DNA from: Phytohabitans maris
GTDB taxonomy: Bacteria > Actinomycetota > Actinomycetes > Mycobacteriales > Micromonosporaceae
NCBI RefSeq assembly: GCF_031085175.1
Contig: NZ_JAVHUY010000056.1
Span: forward strand, 1-64,000
DNA length: 64,000 nucleotides
Reading direction: 5' to 3'
The first letter of the stretch is position 1; the number at the start of each line of letters is the position of its first letter. Positions 1-7,026 of the stretch are shown piece by piece. Both the position numbers and the translations under genes were made by a program. Under the pieces are notes generated by a model, which did not search any database, was not told the DNA's origin, and saw nothing but the letters and a program-made list of their open reading frames with translations.

Positions 1-30
1 AAGTCGCTAGGAGTCCACTGAATAATGGTG
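1..30 (+). repeat. Left terminal inverted repeat of the IS
   Basis: The first 12 bases (AAGTCGCTAGGA) are identical to the complement of 1918-1929. After a 5-base mismatch block the CTGAATA block also matches. This is what defines the left end; a few further bases could lie before the window. Confidence 0.8.
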
Positions 31-55
31 GGCATGTCTTCCGTCCTGGTCTGTA

Positions 56-1753
56 TTGATATGTGAAGATGTTTGGGTGCAGGGTGTAGAGCGTGCTGAC
101 CGGCGGCTGTTGGACGCGGCCGCTCTGGTCGGTCATCTGGTTCCGGCCGGGAGCATGTACGCGTTTCTGGCGGACTGTCGGGGTCGGGTGTTCCCGGACG
201 AGTTGTTCGCGGATCTGTTCCCATCGGCCAAGGGGCGGCGGTCGATCCCGGGGTCGGTGGCGGCGTCGATTTTGACGTTGCAGACGTTGTTGGACTACTC
301 CGACGCGGAGGCTGCCGAGGCGGCCCGGTGTGACCTGCGGTGGAAGGTCGCCTGCGGGCTGGCGTTGGACGACAAGGGGTTCCACCCGTCGACGTTGACG
401 TACTGGCGGCGCCGGTTGGCGAACTCGGATCGCCCGTACCGGGTCAACGACGCGGTCCGGCAGGTGGTCGAGGCGACCGGGATTCTGCGCGGACGGCGGC
501 GGCGGGCGGTCGATTCCACGATCCTGGACGACGCGGTCGCCACCCAGGACACCATCACCCAACTGATCGCCCAGATCCGCCGGGTGGCCCGGGTGGTGCC
601 CGGCGCTGCGGAGCAGATCGCGGCCGTGTGTGGCGGGCACGACTACAGCCGGCCGGGAAAGCCGGACATCGACTGGGACGACCCGGATGCCAAACAGGCC
701 CTGGTTTCGACGCTGGTCAACGACGCCAACAACCTGGTCGCGGCGCTGGCCGAGGCGAAGCTCGACGAGCCCGCGCAGCAGGCGGTCGCGCTGTTGGCGT
801 TGGTGGCCGGGCAGGACGTGGAACCGGCCGACGGCTCCGATGGCACTGACGGGCGGTGGCGGATCGCCCGCAAGGTCGCCGAAGACCGGGTCATCTCCAC
901 CGTTGACCCACAGGCCCGACACACCCGCAAGTCGCCGCAGGCCCGCCGGGACGGCTACCGCGCCCACATCGCCGCCGAGCCGGACACCGGCATCATCACC
1001 GACGAACAACTCACCAAAGCCTGCGGACCTGACAACGCCGACGCCGCCGTCGCGCAACAATTCCTCGCCAACGGCCCCACCAACACCAACAGCGAACCCA
1101 ACAGCGACAGCGACAGCGAACCCAACACCACAGCCGGCGTCGGCGACGACGACACCGGGCCCGAGCAGCCCACCGGCCGCCCAGACCAGACCGCTCAGGA
1201 ATGGTACGGCGACTGCGCCTACGGCACCGGCGACCTACGCAACGCCCTCGACCAGGCCGGACACACCGCGATCATCAAACCCAAACCATCGCAATCCCCG
1301 ATCCGGGGCGGCTTCACCATCGACGACTTCACCGTCAACACCGACCAGCAGACCGTCACCTGCCCAGCCGCACACACCCGACCGATCAGCCCGGCCACCC
1401 GCACCGCCGACTTCGGCACACGGTGCCGCACCTGCCCACTACAGACCCGGTGCACCAAATCCAAGACCGGCCGCAAGATCGTACTCAACGAACACGACGC
1501 CCTACTACGCCAAGCCCGAGCCGACTGGCGAACCGACCCCACCCTCCGCGACCGCTACCGCCGACACCGACCCAACATCGAACGCGTCATCGCCCAAGTA
1601 GCCAGCCGCGGCCGACGCCGACTCAAACTGCGCTACCACGGCATCCACGCCAACCACACCTGGCTCAAACAACGCACCGCCGCACTCAACCTCCGCAACC
1701 TGATCAACCGCGGCCTGCACTGGACCAACGGATGGACCCTCGCCACCAGCTGA
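56..1753 (+). CDS. IS1182 family transposase
   Basis: DDE transposase of 565 residues that catalyses cut-and-paste or replicative movement of the surrounding element. The N-terminal third carries the family's helical DNA-binding region (around residues 40-110, with YSDAEAAEAARCDLRWKVA). Catalytic acidic residues are visible in RAVDSTILDDA (about 149-159), WYGDCAYGTGDL (about 382-393) and RPNIERVIAQ near the C-terminus. A CRTCPLQTRCT cysteine cluster precedes the last block, as is common in IS1182 proteins. The frame opens at a TTG at 56; a later in-frame start is possible because no strong ribosome site is evident. The central segment (about 340-380) is low-complexity, rich in N, S, D and T. 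No stop or frameshift is seen. Confidence 0.88.
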   Translation: MICEDVWVQGVERADRRLLDAAALVGHLVPAGSMYAFLADCRGRVFPDELFADLFPSAKGRRSIPGSVAASILTLQTLLDYSDAEAAEAARCDLRWKVACGLALDDKGFHPSTLTYWRRRLANSDRPYRVNDAVRQVVEATGILRGRRRRAVDSTILDDAVATQDTITQLIAQIRRVARVVPGAAEQIAAVCGGHDYSRPGKPDIDWDDPDAKQALVSTLVNDANNLVAALAEAKLDEPAQQAVALLALVAGQDVEPADGSDGTDGRWRIARKVAEDRVISTVDPQARHTRKSPQARRDGYRAHIAAEPDTGIITDEQLTKACGPDNADAAVAQQFLANGPTNTNSEPNSDSDSEPNTTAGVGDDDTGPEQPTGRPDQTAQEWYGDCAYGTGDLRNALDQAGHTAIIKPKPSQSPIRGGFTIDDFTVNTDQQTVTCPAAHTRPISPATRTADFGTRCRTCPLQTRCTKSKTGRKIVLNEHDALLRQARADWRTDPTLRDRYRRHRPNIERVIAQVASRGRRRLKLRYHGIHANHTWLKQRTAALNLRNLINRGLHWTNGWTLATS

Positions 1754-1899
1754 CCAGCCACCACCGGGCCCGAAGACACCACCACAGAGCCCACCAAGCG
1801 ACCCCCGCAGCGCCCACACCCGCACCACCACCCCCCCCCGACCCAACCAACCCACCGGCAGCCAAACCCAGGCACCCACCCCACCGCCAACCTCAAGAA

Positions 1900-1929
1900 C
1901 GCCGATATTCAGCGCCTTCCTAGCGACTT
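1900..1929 (-). repeat. Right terminal inverted repeat of the IS
   Basis: Complement of the left end. It ends CCTAGCGACTT at 1929, directly followed by the palindrome arm GCGGGAGCTTCGATCAC. Confidence 0.8.
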
Positions 1930-1947
1930 GGCGGGAGCTTCGATCAC
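1923..1947. repeat. Half of an interrupted palindromic repeat
   Basis: CGACTTGGCGGGAGCTTCGATCAC equals the right arm of the intact palindromes at 21576-21629 and 24685-24738 apart from one or two bases. The left arm is absent because the insertion sequence abuts it. This indicates insertion of the element into this repeat. Confidence 0.7.
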
Positions 1948-1965
1948 CGGCGGGGGGTGCGGCGC

Positions 1966-2472
1966 TCAGCTCAGCATGGAGAGGTCACGGACCAGGGCCC
2001 GGGCCTGGCGGCGCCCGCCGGCGTTCCGGGCGAAGGAGTCGGCCGGCACCACGACCACCGGGCAGGAGGCGTGCGCGGCGCAGTACCGGGCGGTCGACGG
2101 CCGGAACAGCCGCCGCCACCAGCGCCGCTGGGACGTACCGACGAAGAGCGTGTCGTTGTCGCGGTAGGCGTAGTCGACCAGGGCCCGCCACGGCCGCCCG
2201 GTGACCGGGGTGATGACCACCGGCACGTCCTCGGGGAGGGCGCCCATCGCCGCGCCGAACACGGCCACCGCCTCGGCCCGTGCCTGCTGGTCGATCTCGC
2301 CGGCGCAGCCGGTTGCGCCGCCCTGCCAGGAGGAGTCGCAGCTCCACACCCGTACGGCGTGCAGCGCGACCCCGCGCCGGCGGGCCTCGGCGACCGCGAG
2401 GCGCAACGCCCGCAGGCCGGCGAACGAGCCGTCCACTCCGGCGATGACCCGTCCCGCGTTCTCGCGTCGCAT
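1966..2472 (-). CDS. Universal stress protein, single domain
   Basis: Single-domain UspA-fold protein of 168 residues. It opens with the first beta strand GRVIAGVDGSFAGLRAL and ends with the strand ASCPVVVVP that closes the fold. The nucleotide loop reads GTSQRRWWRRLFRPST instead of the usual G-x2-G-x9-G-S/T, so the second glycine is lost and ATP binding is doubtful. The start is supported by GGAGGGGG six bases upstream on the minus strand. It is divergent from the next stress-protein gene across a 340-bp gap that contains a tandem repeat. It belongs by content to the dormancy-type island. The exact cellular role of this paralogue cannot be read from sequence. Confidence 0.85.
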   Translation of the reverse strand: MRRENAGRVIAGVDGSFAGLRALRLAVAEARRRGVALHAVRVWSCDSSWQGGATGCAGEIDQQARAEAVAVFGAAMGALPEDVPVVITPVTGRPWRALVDYAYRDNDTLFVGTSQRRWWRRLFRPSTARYCAAHASCPVVVVPADSFARNAGGRRQARALVRDLSMLS

Positions 2473-2504
2473 GGCATCCCCCTCCAGGGCTGTCTTCCGG
2501 TTCC

Positions 2505-2646
2505 TCGGCGGGCCGCCTCTCCGGCGGGCCTTGATCTTCGGCGGGCCGCGGCGGGCCCAGTTGTTCGGCGGGCCGTGGCGGGTCCGGTTCCTGGGCGGGC
2601 CACGGCGGGCCCGGTTCTCCGGCGGGCCGCGGCGGGCCTCGAGTGG
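2505..2646. repeat. 27-bp GC-only tandem repeat array
   Basis: Four consecutive 27-bp units begin at 2539, 2566, 2593 and 2620, each built on CGGCGGGCC-GCGGCGGGCC followed by a seven-base spacer. Two truncated units precede them at 2505 and 2522. The array lies between the divergent stress-protein genes, just upstream of the start codon at 2472. One plus frame is open and would encode GGPRRA-type repeats, but it has no plausible start and is not called as a gene. Confidence 0.75.
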
Positions 2647-2740
2647 ACGCTAAGGCGGCGGCCGGACGGGGACACAGAGGCGGAGGGCCCGGGACCGCAG
2701 GACGACGGTCCGGCCGGGTCGCCGAAGGTCACCCGGGGCG

Positions 2741-2755
2741 CTGACCATCGGCCCT
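2741..2755. promoter_or_regulatory. Degenerate DosR-like box
   Basis: CTGACCATCGGCCCT resembles the GGGACC(N3)GGCCC pattern seen elsewhere in the window, with the first GG altered. It lies 57 bp before the start codon at 2813, the same spacing as the boxes before 7027 and 24849. Confidence 0.4.
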
Positions 2756-2812
2756 ACAGCGGACGCCCGCGCGGGGTTACGTTCCACAGTAGAGAGTCAG
2801 CTGGAGGGCGCC

Positions 2813-3685
2813 ATGACCACCTATCCCATCATCGTCGGGTACGACGGCTCCGCGGGCGCGCACGCCGCCCTCCGCTGGGCGCTGGACGAAGGCTCGCGCA
2901 CGGGTGCGCCGGTCACGGTCATGTTCGTGTTCGAGTGGCTGGCGGTCGCCGGACCGATCGCGCCCGGGCCGCGCAACTGGCCGGACCACGGCGCCCGCGA
3001 CGACGCGCAGAAGATGGTCGACGCGGCGGTGACCCAGGCGTTCCAGACCCATCCGCGGGTGGCCGTGACCGGCGAGGTCGTCGGCGGCTCCGCCGCGATC
3101 ATCCTGCAGGAACGCTCGCGCGAGGCGCGCCTGATGGTGCTCGGCAGCCGGGGCCACGACGGCTTCGCCGAGCTCCTGCTCGGCTCCACCACGGTCGCCG
3201 TCTCGGCGCACGCGCACTGCCCCGTGGTCGTGGTGCGCGGCGAGGAGCCCGGCGGCGGTCCCGTGATCGCCGCCGTGGACGGCTCCGACTGCGCCCTGCT
3301 CGCGCTGGAGTACGCGTTCGAGCAGGCCGCGGCGCGCGACACCGGCCTGCGGGTGCTCCGCGCCTGGCAGCCGCCCGCGCCCCGCTGGCGCCCGCCGGAG
3401 TACGACCTGGAGGAGCAGGCCACGGCCGAGCGGGTCGAGCTCGACGAGCTGCTGGCGAGCTGGCGCGTCAAGTACCCGGCGGTCGACGTGGCGGTCGACG
3501 TGCTGGCCGGCCCGACCGGGCGGGTCCTGGTCGACGCGACCCGCGGCGCCCAGCTGGTGGTCGTCGGCTCCCGCGGTCGTGGCGGGTTCCGCGGCCTGCT
3601 GCTCGGCTCGGTCAGCCAGCAGCTGCTGCACCACGCCCACTGCCCCGTGGCGGTGGTCCGGGAGCTGCCCGCGCTGGCCGGCTGA
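2813..3685 (+). CDS. Universal stress protein, tandem two-domain
   Basis: Two UspA domains in 290 residues (about 1-145 and 150-290), the architecture of mycobacterial Rv2623/Rv2005c. Each domain keeps the ATP-binding loop G-x2-G-x9-G-S: GSRGHDGFAELLLGST in the first and GSRGRGGFRGLLLGS in the second. Each ends in the strand HCPV[VA]VVR. The start is preceded by CTGGAGGGC at a good distance. It heads a plus-strand run with the DUF1876, Acg and acyltransferase genes; the 64-bp gap to the next start allows co-transcription. Rv2623-type proteins bind ATP and slow growth in hypoxia in mycobacteria. A similar role here is inferred from homology and neighbours. Confidence 0.92.
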   Translation: MTTYPIIVGYDGSAGAHAALRWALDEGSRTGAPVTVMFVFEWLAVAGPIAPGPRNWPDHGARDDAQKMVDAAVTQAFQTHPRVAVTGEVVGGSAAIILQERSREARLMVLGSRGHDGFAELLLGSTTVAVSAHAHCPVVVVRGEEPGGGPVIAAVDGSDCALLALEYAFEQAAARDTGLRVLRAWQPPAPRWRPPEYDLEEQATAERVELDELLASWRVKYPAVDVAVDVLAGPTGRVLVDATRGAQLVVVGSRGRGGFRGLLLGSVSQQLLHHAHCPVAVVRELPALAG

Positions 3686-3749
3686 GCCGCGCCGTGGTCC
3701 GGGCGGCAGGCCCGCCGCAGACCGGCCGAGAGGTCCGAGGAGGTCCGAC

Positions 3750-4019
3750 ATGACCGCGATGAAGCGCTGGAACGTGGAGATCCTGATCGGCGAGGTGGAC
3801 AACCGCACCTACGCCGAGGCGCAGCTCTACGACGAGATCCGGGACGACCTGGTCGGCACCGGCCAGGCGCGGCTGCGCCCGCAGGAGCCGGACATCCCCG
3901 AGATCGGCGACGAGATCGCGGCCGCCCGCGCCCTCTCGGACCTGGGCCACCGCCTGCTGGCCACCGCCGCCGGCGACCTGGAAGAGGCCACCCACGACCA
4001 CGTGAGCCTGGAGCGCTGA
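3750..4019 (+). CDS. DUF1876 (Rv1738-like) protein
   Basis: Small protein of 89 residues matching the DUF1876 family: KRWNVEILIGEVDNRT at the N-terminus, then an arginine-rich strand, then PEIGDEIAAARALSDLGHRLL. The best-known member, Rv1738 of Mycobacterium tuberculosis, is strongly DosR-induced and has been compared structurally with ribosome-hibernation factors. The start is fixed by AGGAGG at 3738-3743, six bases before the ATG; the longer upstream frame would run into the preceding stress-protein gene. It lies between that gene and acg with a 3-bp gap to the latter. A role in translational slowdown during hypoxia is inference from the family. Confidence 0.88.
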   Translation: MTAMKRWNVEILIGEVDNRTYAEAQLYDEIRDDLVGTGQARLRPQEPDIPEIGDEIAAARALSDLGHRLLATAAGDLEEATHDHVSLER

Positions 4020-4022
4020 GCG

Positions 4023-5009
4023 ATGGCCGGCCGAGTGCGGCGCATACCGCGGCTCTCCGTGGACACAGTGGACGAGTGCCTGCTCGCCGCCGTCGCGGCA
4101 CCGTCCATCCACAACACCCAGCCCTGGTTCTTCCGCCTGCGCGGGCGGGAGATCGAGGTGTGGGCGGACCGGGAGCGGCAACTGTCCATCCTGGACCCGA
4201 CCGGGCGGCAGATGTACATCAGCGTGGGTGCCGCGATCTTCAACCTGCGGCTCGCGCTGCTCGCCCACGGCCGGATACCGGTGCTGCGGCTGCTCCCCGA
4301 GCCCGGCCGCCGCGAGCTCGCGGCCCGGATCCAGGCCGGCCCGACGACCGCGCCGAGCCCCACGGCGGCGGTGCTGGCGGCCGCGATCGCACGGCGGCAC
4401 ACCAACCGGCACCCGTTCGCCGCCGCAGCCGTGCCCTGGCCGGTGCTGGACGACCTGATCGGGGCGGCCGCCGTGGAGGGCGCCCGGCTCACCGTCGCCG
4501 ACCCGATCGTCCGCGACGCGATCCTCTCGCTCACCGCCACCGCGAACGAGATCTTCGGCCGGAGCGACTACTACCACGCCGAACTGGACGCGTGGACCGG
4601 CGGCGGGCCGGACCGGCGCGACGGCGTACCGGCGTACGCGTACCCGCCCCGGGACGTGGGCGGGCGGCTGCCGCTGCGGCACTTCGGGCCCTCGCCCGAG
4701 GTGGCCGCGTTCGAACGGCGCCCCACGCTCATCCGGCTGTCCACCCACGACGACACCCCGTACGACTGGATCCGGGCCGGGCAGGCGCTGCAGCGGGTAC
4801 TGCTCACCGCCACCACGCGCCGGCTGGCCGCCTCCCCGGTCAACCAGGCCCTCGAACTCGCCGAGCTGCGCCGGCTGGTCAGCGGCCAGGGGTACGCCCA
4901 GATGGTGCTCCGCATCGGGTACGCCGACCCGGCCCTCGGCACCCCGCGCCGCGCCCTGTTCGACGTCCTCGACCGCGGCGCCGCCCCGGTACCGGCGGGA
5001 CAGCGATGA
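4023..5009 (+). CDS. Acg-family nitroreductase-like FMN protein
   Basis: 328 residues of the Acg (Rv2032) family, a duplicated nitroreductase-like fold. The signature SIHNTQPW (about residues 28-35) and the RRHTN/HPF and AGQALQRVLL segments are typical. Mycobacterial Acg binds FMN but lacks nitroreductase activity and is a hallmark DosR target. It follows the DUF1876 gene after 3 bp and overlaps the acyltransferase start by ATGA, so it is clearly in the same operon. A paralogue lies at 22670-23680. The flavin-sequestering role is known for the family only; nothing here shows a substrate. Confidence 0.9.
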   Translation: MAGRVRRIPRLSVDTVDECLLAAVAAPSIHNTQPWFFRLRGREIEVWADRERQLSILDPTGRQMYISVGAAIFNLRLALLAHGRIPVLRLLPEPGRRELAARIQAGPTTAPSPTAAVLAAAIARRHTNRHPFAAAAVPWPVLDDLIGAAAVEGARLTVADPIVRDAILSLTATANEIFGRSDYYHAELDAWTGGGPDRRDGVPAYAYPPRDVGGRLPLRHFGPSPEVAAFERRPTLIRLSTHDDTPYDWIRAGQALQRVLLTATTRRLAASPVNQALELAELRRLVSGQGYAQMVLRIGYADPALGTPRRALFDVLDRGAAPVPAGQR

Positions 5010-6364
5010 GCCCCACCCGGCTGAGCGCGGTCGACATGATCAACTTGGCGGTCGAGACGCCCTCGACCCCGATGGCGATCGGCGCCGTACTGCTGCTGGA
5101 CGGCGACGCGCTGCCGGACGCCGGCGGCCCCCGCACGCTCTCCGCGATCCGCCGGGCGGTCGAGAGCCGGCTGGTCGCCGCGCCCCCACTGCGCCAGGTC
5201 ATCCGCCCCGCCGGCCCGCTCGCCGGACGGCCGGTCTGGGTGGACGACCCGGCGTTCGACCTCGACCGGCACGTGCTGCGGGCGCTGGCACCGCCGCCGG
5301 GCGACGAGGCGGCCCTGCTGCGGCTGGCCGCCCGGCTGATGCGCGGGGTGCTGGACCGCCGGTACCCGCTGTGGCGGATCTGGGTCGTGACCGGCCTGGC
5401 CGGCGGCCAGGTCGCGGTCGTCGTCAAGCTGCACCACGTCCTCGCCGACGGGCTCGCGGCGATCCAGCTGGTCCTGTCGACCGTCGGCGCGGTCCCGGCG
5501 GACGGTCCCGGAGCCGACCGGCAGTGGCTGCCGGCACCCGCGCCGACCTGGGGCGAGCTGGTGGCGGACCGGGCCCGCGGCTGCCTCGCCGCGCTGCGCC
5601 GGCGCCCCCGCCGCCCGAGCCCGGCGCGGCGGGACGGCCTGCGTACCTTCGCCGCGCTGCGGCACGCCGCCCGGCTCTCCCTGAACGCCCCGGTCGGCCC
5701 GCGCCGCCGCCTGGCCGTGCTGCGGATCGACCTGGCCGAGGCGAAGCGGGTCGCGCACCGCCACGGCGGCAAGGTCAACGACGTCGTGCTGAGCCTCGCG
5801 ACGGGCGGCGTACGGTCGCTGCTGCACGCCCGGGGCGAGCCGGTCAAGGGGCTGTCGCTGCACACGACCGTCGCCATGTCCCTGCGCACGCCCGGCCAGG
5901 AGGCCGAGGGCGGCAACCGCGCCGGCGGCGTCGTCGTCCGGCTGCCCGCCGGGGAGGCCGACCCGCGCGTACGGCTGACGCTGGTCGCGGCCGAGTCCGC
6001 GCGGGCCAAGCGCGGGCAGCCGCCGACCGCCGGCAACGCGCTGCTGGTGTGGCTGGCCCGGCTCGGCCTGGCCGGATACCTCAGCCGCCACCAGCACATG
6101 GTCCACTTCGTGGAGAGCAACATCGCCGGCCCACCCGCGCCGGTCCAGGCGTTGGGCGCGCCGGTGCTGGACGTGGTGCCGATCGGCAACCTCGCCGGCA
6201 ACCTCGGCGTCTCGTTCCTGGCCCTGTCCTACGCCGGCCGGCTGGTCATCACCGTCCAGGCCGACGCCGACCGCTTCCCCGACCTACCGGTCCTGGTGGC
6301 CGGCATTCGGCGCGAATGGGCCGTCCTGAACGCCGGGTCACCCGGGTCGGCGGCCGCCGCCTAG
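5006..6364 (+). CDS. Wax ester synthase/diacylglycerol acyltransferase
   Basis: 452-residue WS/DGAT enzyme that transfers acyl groups from acyl-CoA to diacylglycerol or fatty alcohol and makes storage lipid. The catalytic HHxxxDG motif is present as HHVLADG at residues 143-149. The N-terminus (LSAVDMINLAVETPSTPMAIG) and the C-terminal SNIAGPP block also fit. The ATG overlaps the stop of the Acg gene (ATGA), so translation is coupled. Mycobacterial Tgs1 is DosR-controlled and makes triacylglycerol in hypoxia; the operon here suggests the same use. The family is about 450-480 residues, so the protein is full length. Confidence 0.9.
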   Translation: MSPTRLSAVDMINLAVETPSTPMAIGAVLLLDGDALPDAGGPRTLSAIRRAVESRLVAAPPLRQVIRPAGPLAGRPVWVDDPAFDLDRHVLRALAPPPGDEAALLRLAARLMRGVLDRRYPLWRIWVVTGLAGGQVAVVVKLHHVLADGLAAIQLVLSTVGAVPADGPGADRQWLPAPAPTWGELVADRARGCLAALRRRPRRPSPARRDGLRTFAALRHAARLSLNAPVGPRRRLAVLRIDLAEAKRVAHRHGGKVNDVVLSLATGGVRSLLHARGEPVKGLSLHTTVAMSLRTPGQEAEGGNRAGGVVVRLPAGEADPRVRLTLVAAESARAKRGQPPTAGNALLVWLARLGLAGYLSRHQHMVHFVESNIAGPPAPVQALGAPVLDVVPIGNLAGNLGVSFLALSYAGRLVITVQADADRFPDLPVLVAGIRREWAVLNAGSPGSAAAA

Positions 6365-6461
6365 TGTCCCAGCCGGCGCCTCCGGCCGCTGGTCACCCGG
6401 GCCTTTGTGGCCACGGCACCGGGAGAGCTTTCCGGGCTGGGGGCACCGCCGCCCCGCGGCG

Positions 6462-6538
6462 GGGATGGGCACCAGCGGTACTCCAGATACCTTATGGGGC
6501 CGCCATAACGTACTTCTGGTACCGCTGGTGCCCATCCC
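6462..6538. terminator. Long inverted repeat, probable bidirectional terminator
   Basis: Arms of about 36 bases begin GGGATGGGCACCAGCGGTAC and end TTATGG, around a 5-base loop (GGCCG). The first 20 bases of each arm pair perfectly and the inner part has a few mismatches. The element sits between convergent genes ending at 6364 and 6587. It could also be a small mobile palindrome; no second copy was noticed in the window. Confidence 0.6.
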
Positions 6539-6586
6539 GGCGGCCGGGCGCGCCATCCACCGCGGCCGTTCGCAGACCTGCCGCGA

Positions 6587-6862
6587 TCACACACCGTCGC
6601 CCTTGCCCCGGGTGCTTTCCAGGGTCGCCAGGCGCCGGCGGTACTCCTCGTCGTCGATCTCGCCGCGGGCGTACCGCTCGGCGAGCACCCGCCGGGCCGT
6701 GAACGTGGCCAGCCGCGGCTGGCTCTCGCCGGCCGGCTCGTCGCGACGCAGCCACCGGTAAAGCAGGACGCCACTGCCGATCAGGACGCCCCAGAAAAGC
6801 ACCATGTTGAGGGCCATGGCGGCGTATCCCCAGCCGCTCATGCCGTGGTCGAACCAGTACAT
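6587..6862 (-). CDS. Small membrane protein with SHOCT domain
   Basis: 91 residues with one N-terminal membrane helix (about 11-38, ALNMVLFWGVLIGSGVLLY) and a C-terminal short SHOCT motif (RRVLAERYARGEIDDEEYRRRLATL). SHOCT segments are short oligomerisation modules found at protein ends; the function of this protein is unknown. I placed the start at the ATG at 6862 (MYWFDHGMSGWGY), which begins just before the membrane helix and has GGGGAG upstream. The frame stays open further upstream, but that would run through the box at 6958. It is convergent with the acyltransferase and divergent from the stress protein at 7027. Confidence 0.75.
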   Translation of the reverse strand: MYWFDHGMSGWGYAAMALNMVLFWGVLIGSGVLLYRWLRRDEPAGESQPRLATFTARRVLAERYARGEIDDEEYRRRLATLESTRGKGDGV

Positions 6863-6957
6863 CGCTGTCACGCTCCCCTGGGTTCCGGGACGCCGGCGCA
6901 CTGTCAGACTGCGCCGGCCGGTACGCGCGGCACAGGGCCGCATGGCGCGTGTCCGGC

Positions 6958-6970
6958 GGGCCGTTGGCCC
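6958..6970. promoter_or_regulatory. DosR-like box
   Basis: GGGCCGTTGGCCC is a near-perfect palindrome of the same class as the boxes at 13051 and 24777. It ends 56 bp before the start codon at 7027. Confidence 0.5.
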
Positions 6971-7026
6971 TGTCCCCCGGGCGCCCCAGCGGAGCACCCT
7001 TGAAGGAGAAGGGCGGGAGGTGCCCG

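Larger units (their letters stand above)
1..1929 (+). mobile_element. IS1182-like insertion sequence
   Basis: A single transposase gene is bounded by imperfect terminal inverted repeats of about 30 bp. The left end starts AAGTCGCTAGGA and then shares CTGAATA with the complement of the right end, which finishes TCCTAGCGACTT at 1929. The element fills the window start, so the left flank and any target duplication cannot be seen. On the right the flank GGCGGGAGCTTCGATCAC matches one arm of a palindrome found intact at 21576-21629 and, with differences, at 24685-24738. The element therefore sits in or beside a third copy of that palindrome. Both ends and the reading frame are intact, so it could be active. 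Confidence 0.85.

Noticed and set aside
1201-1923. Second open frame overlapping the transposase 3' half
   Set aside because: Arginine/proline/histidine-rich shadow frame; IS1182 elements usually have one gene, and no programmed frameshift signal was recognised.
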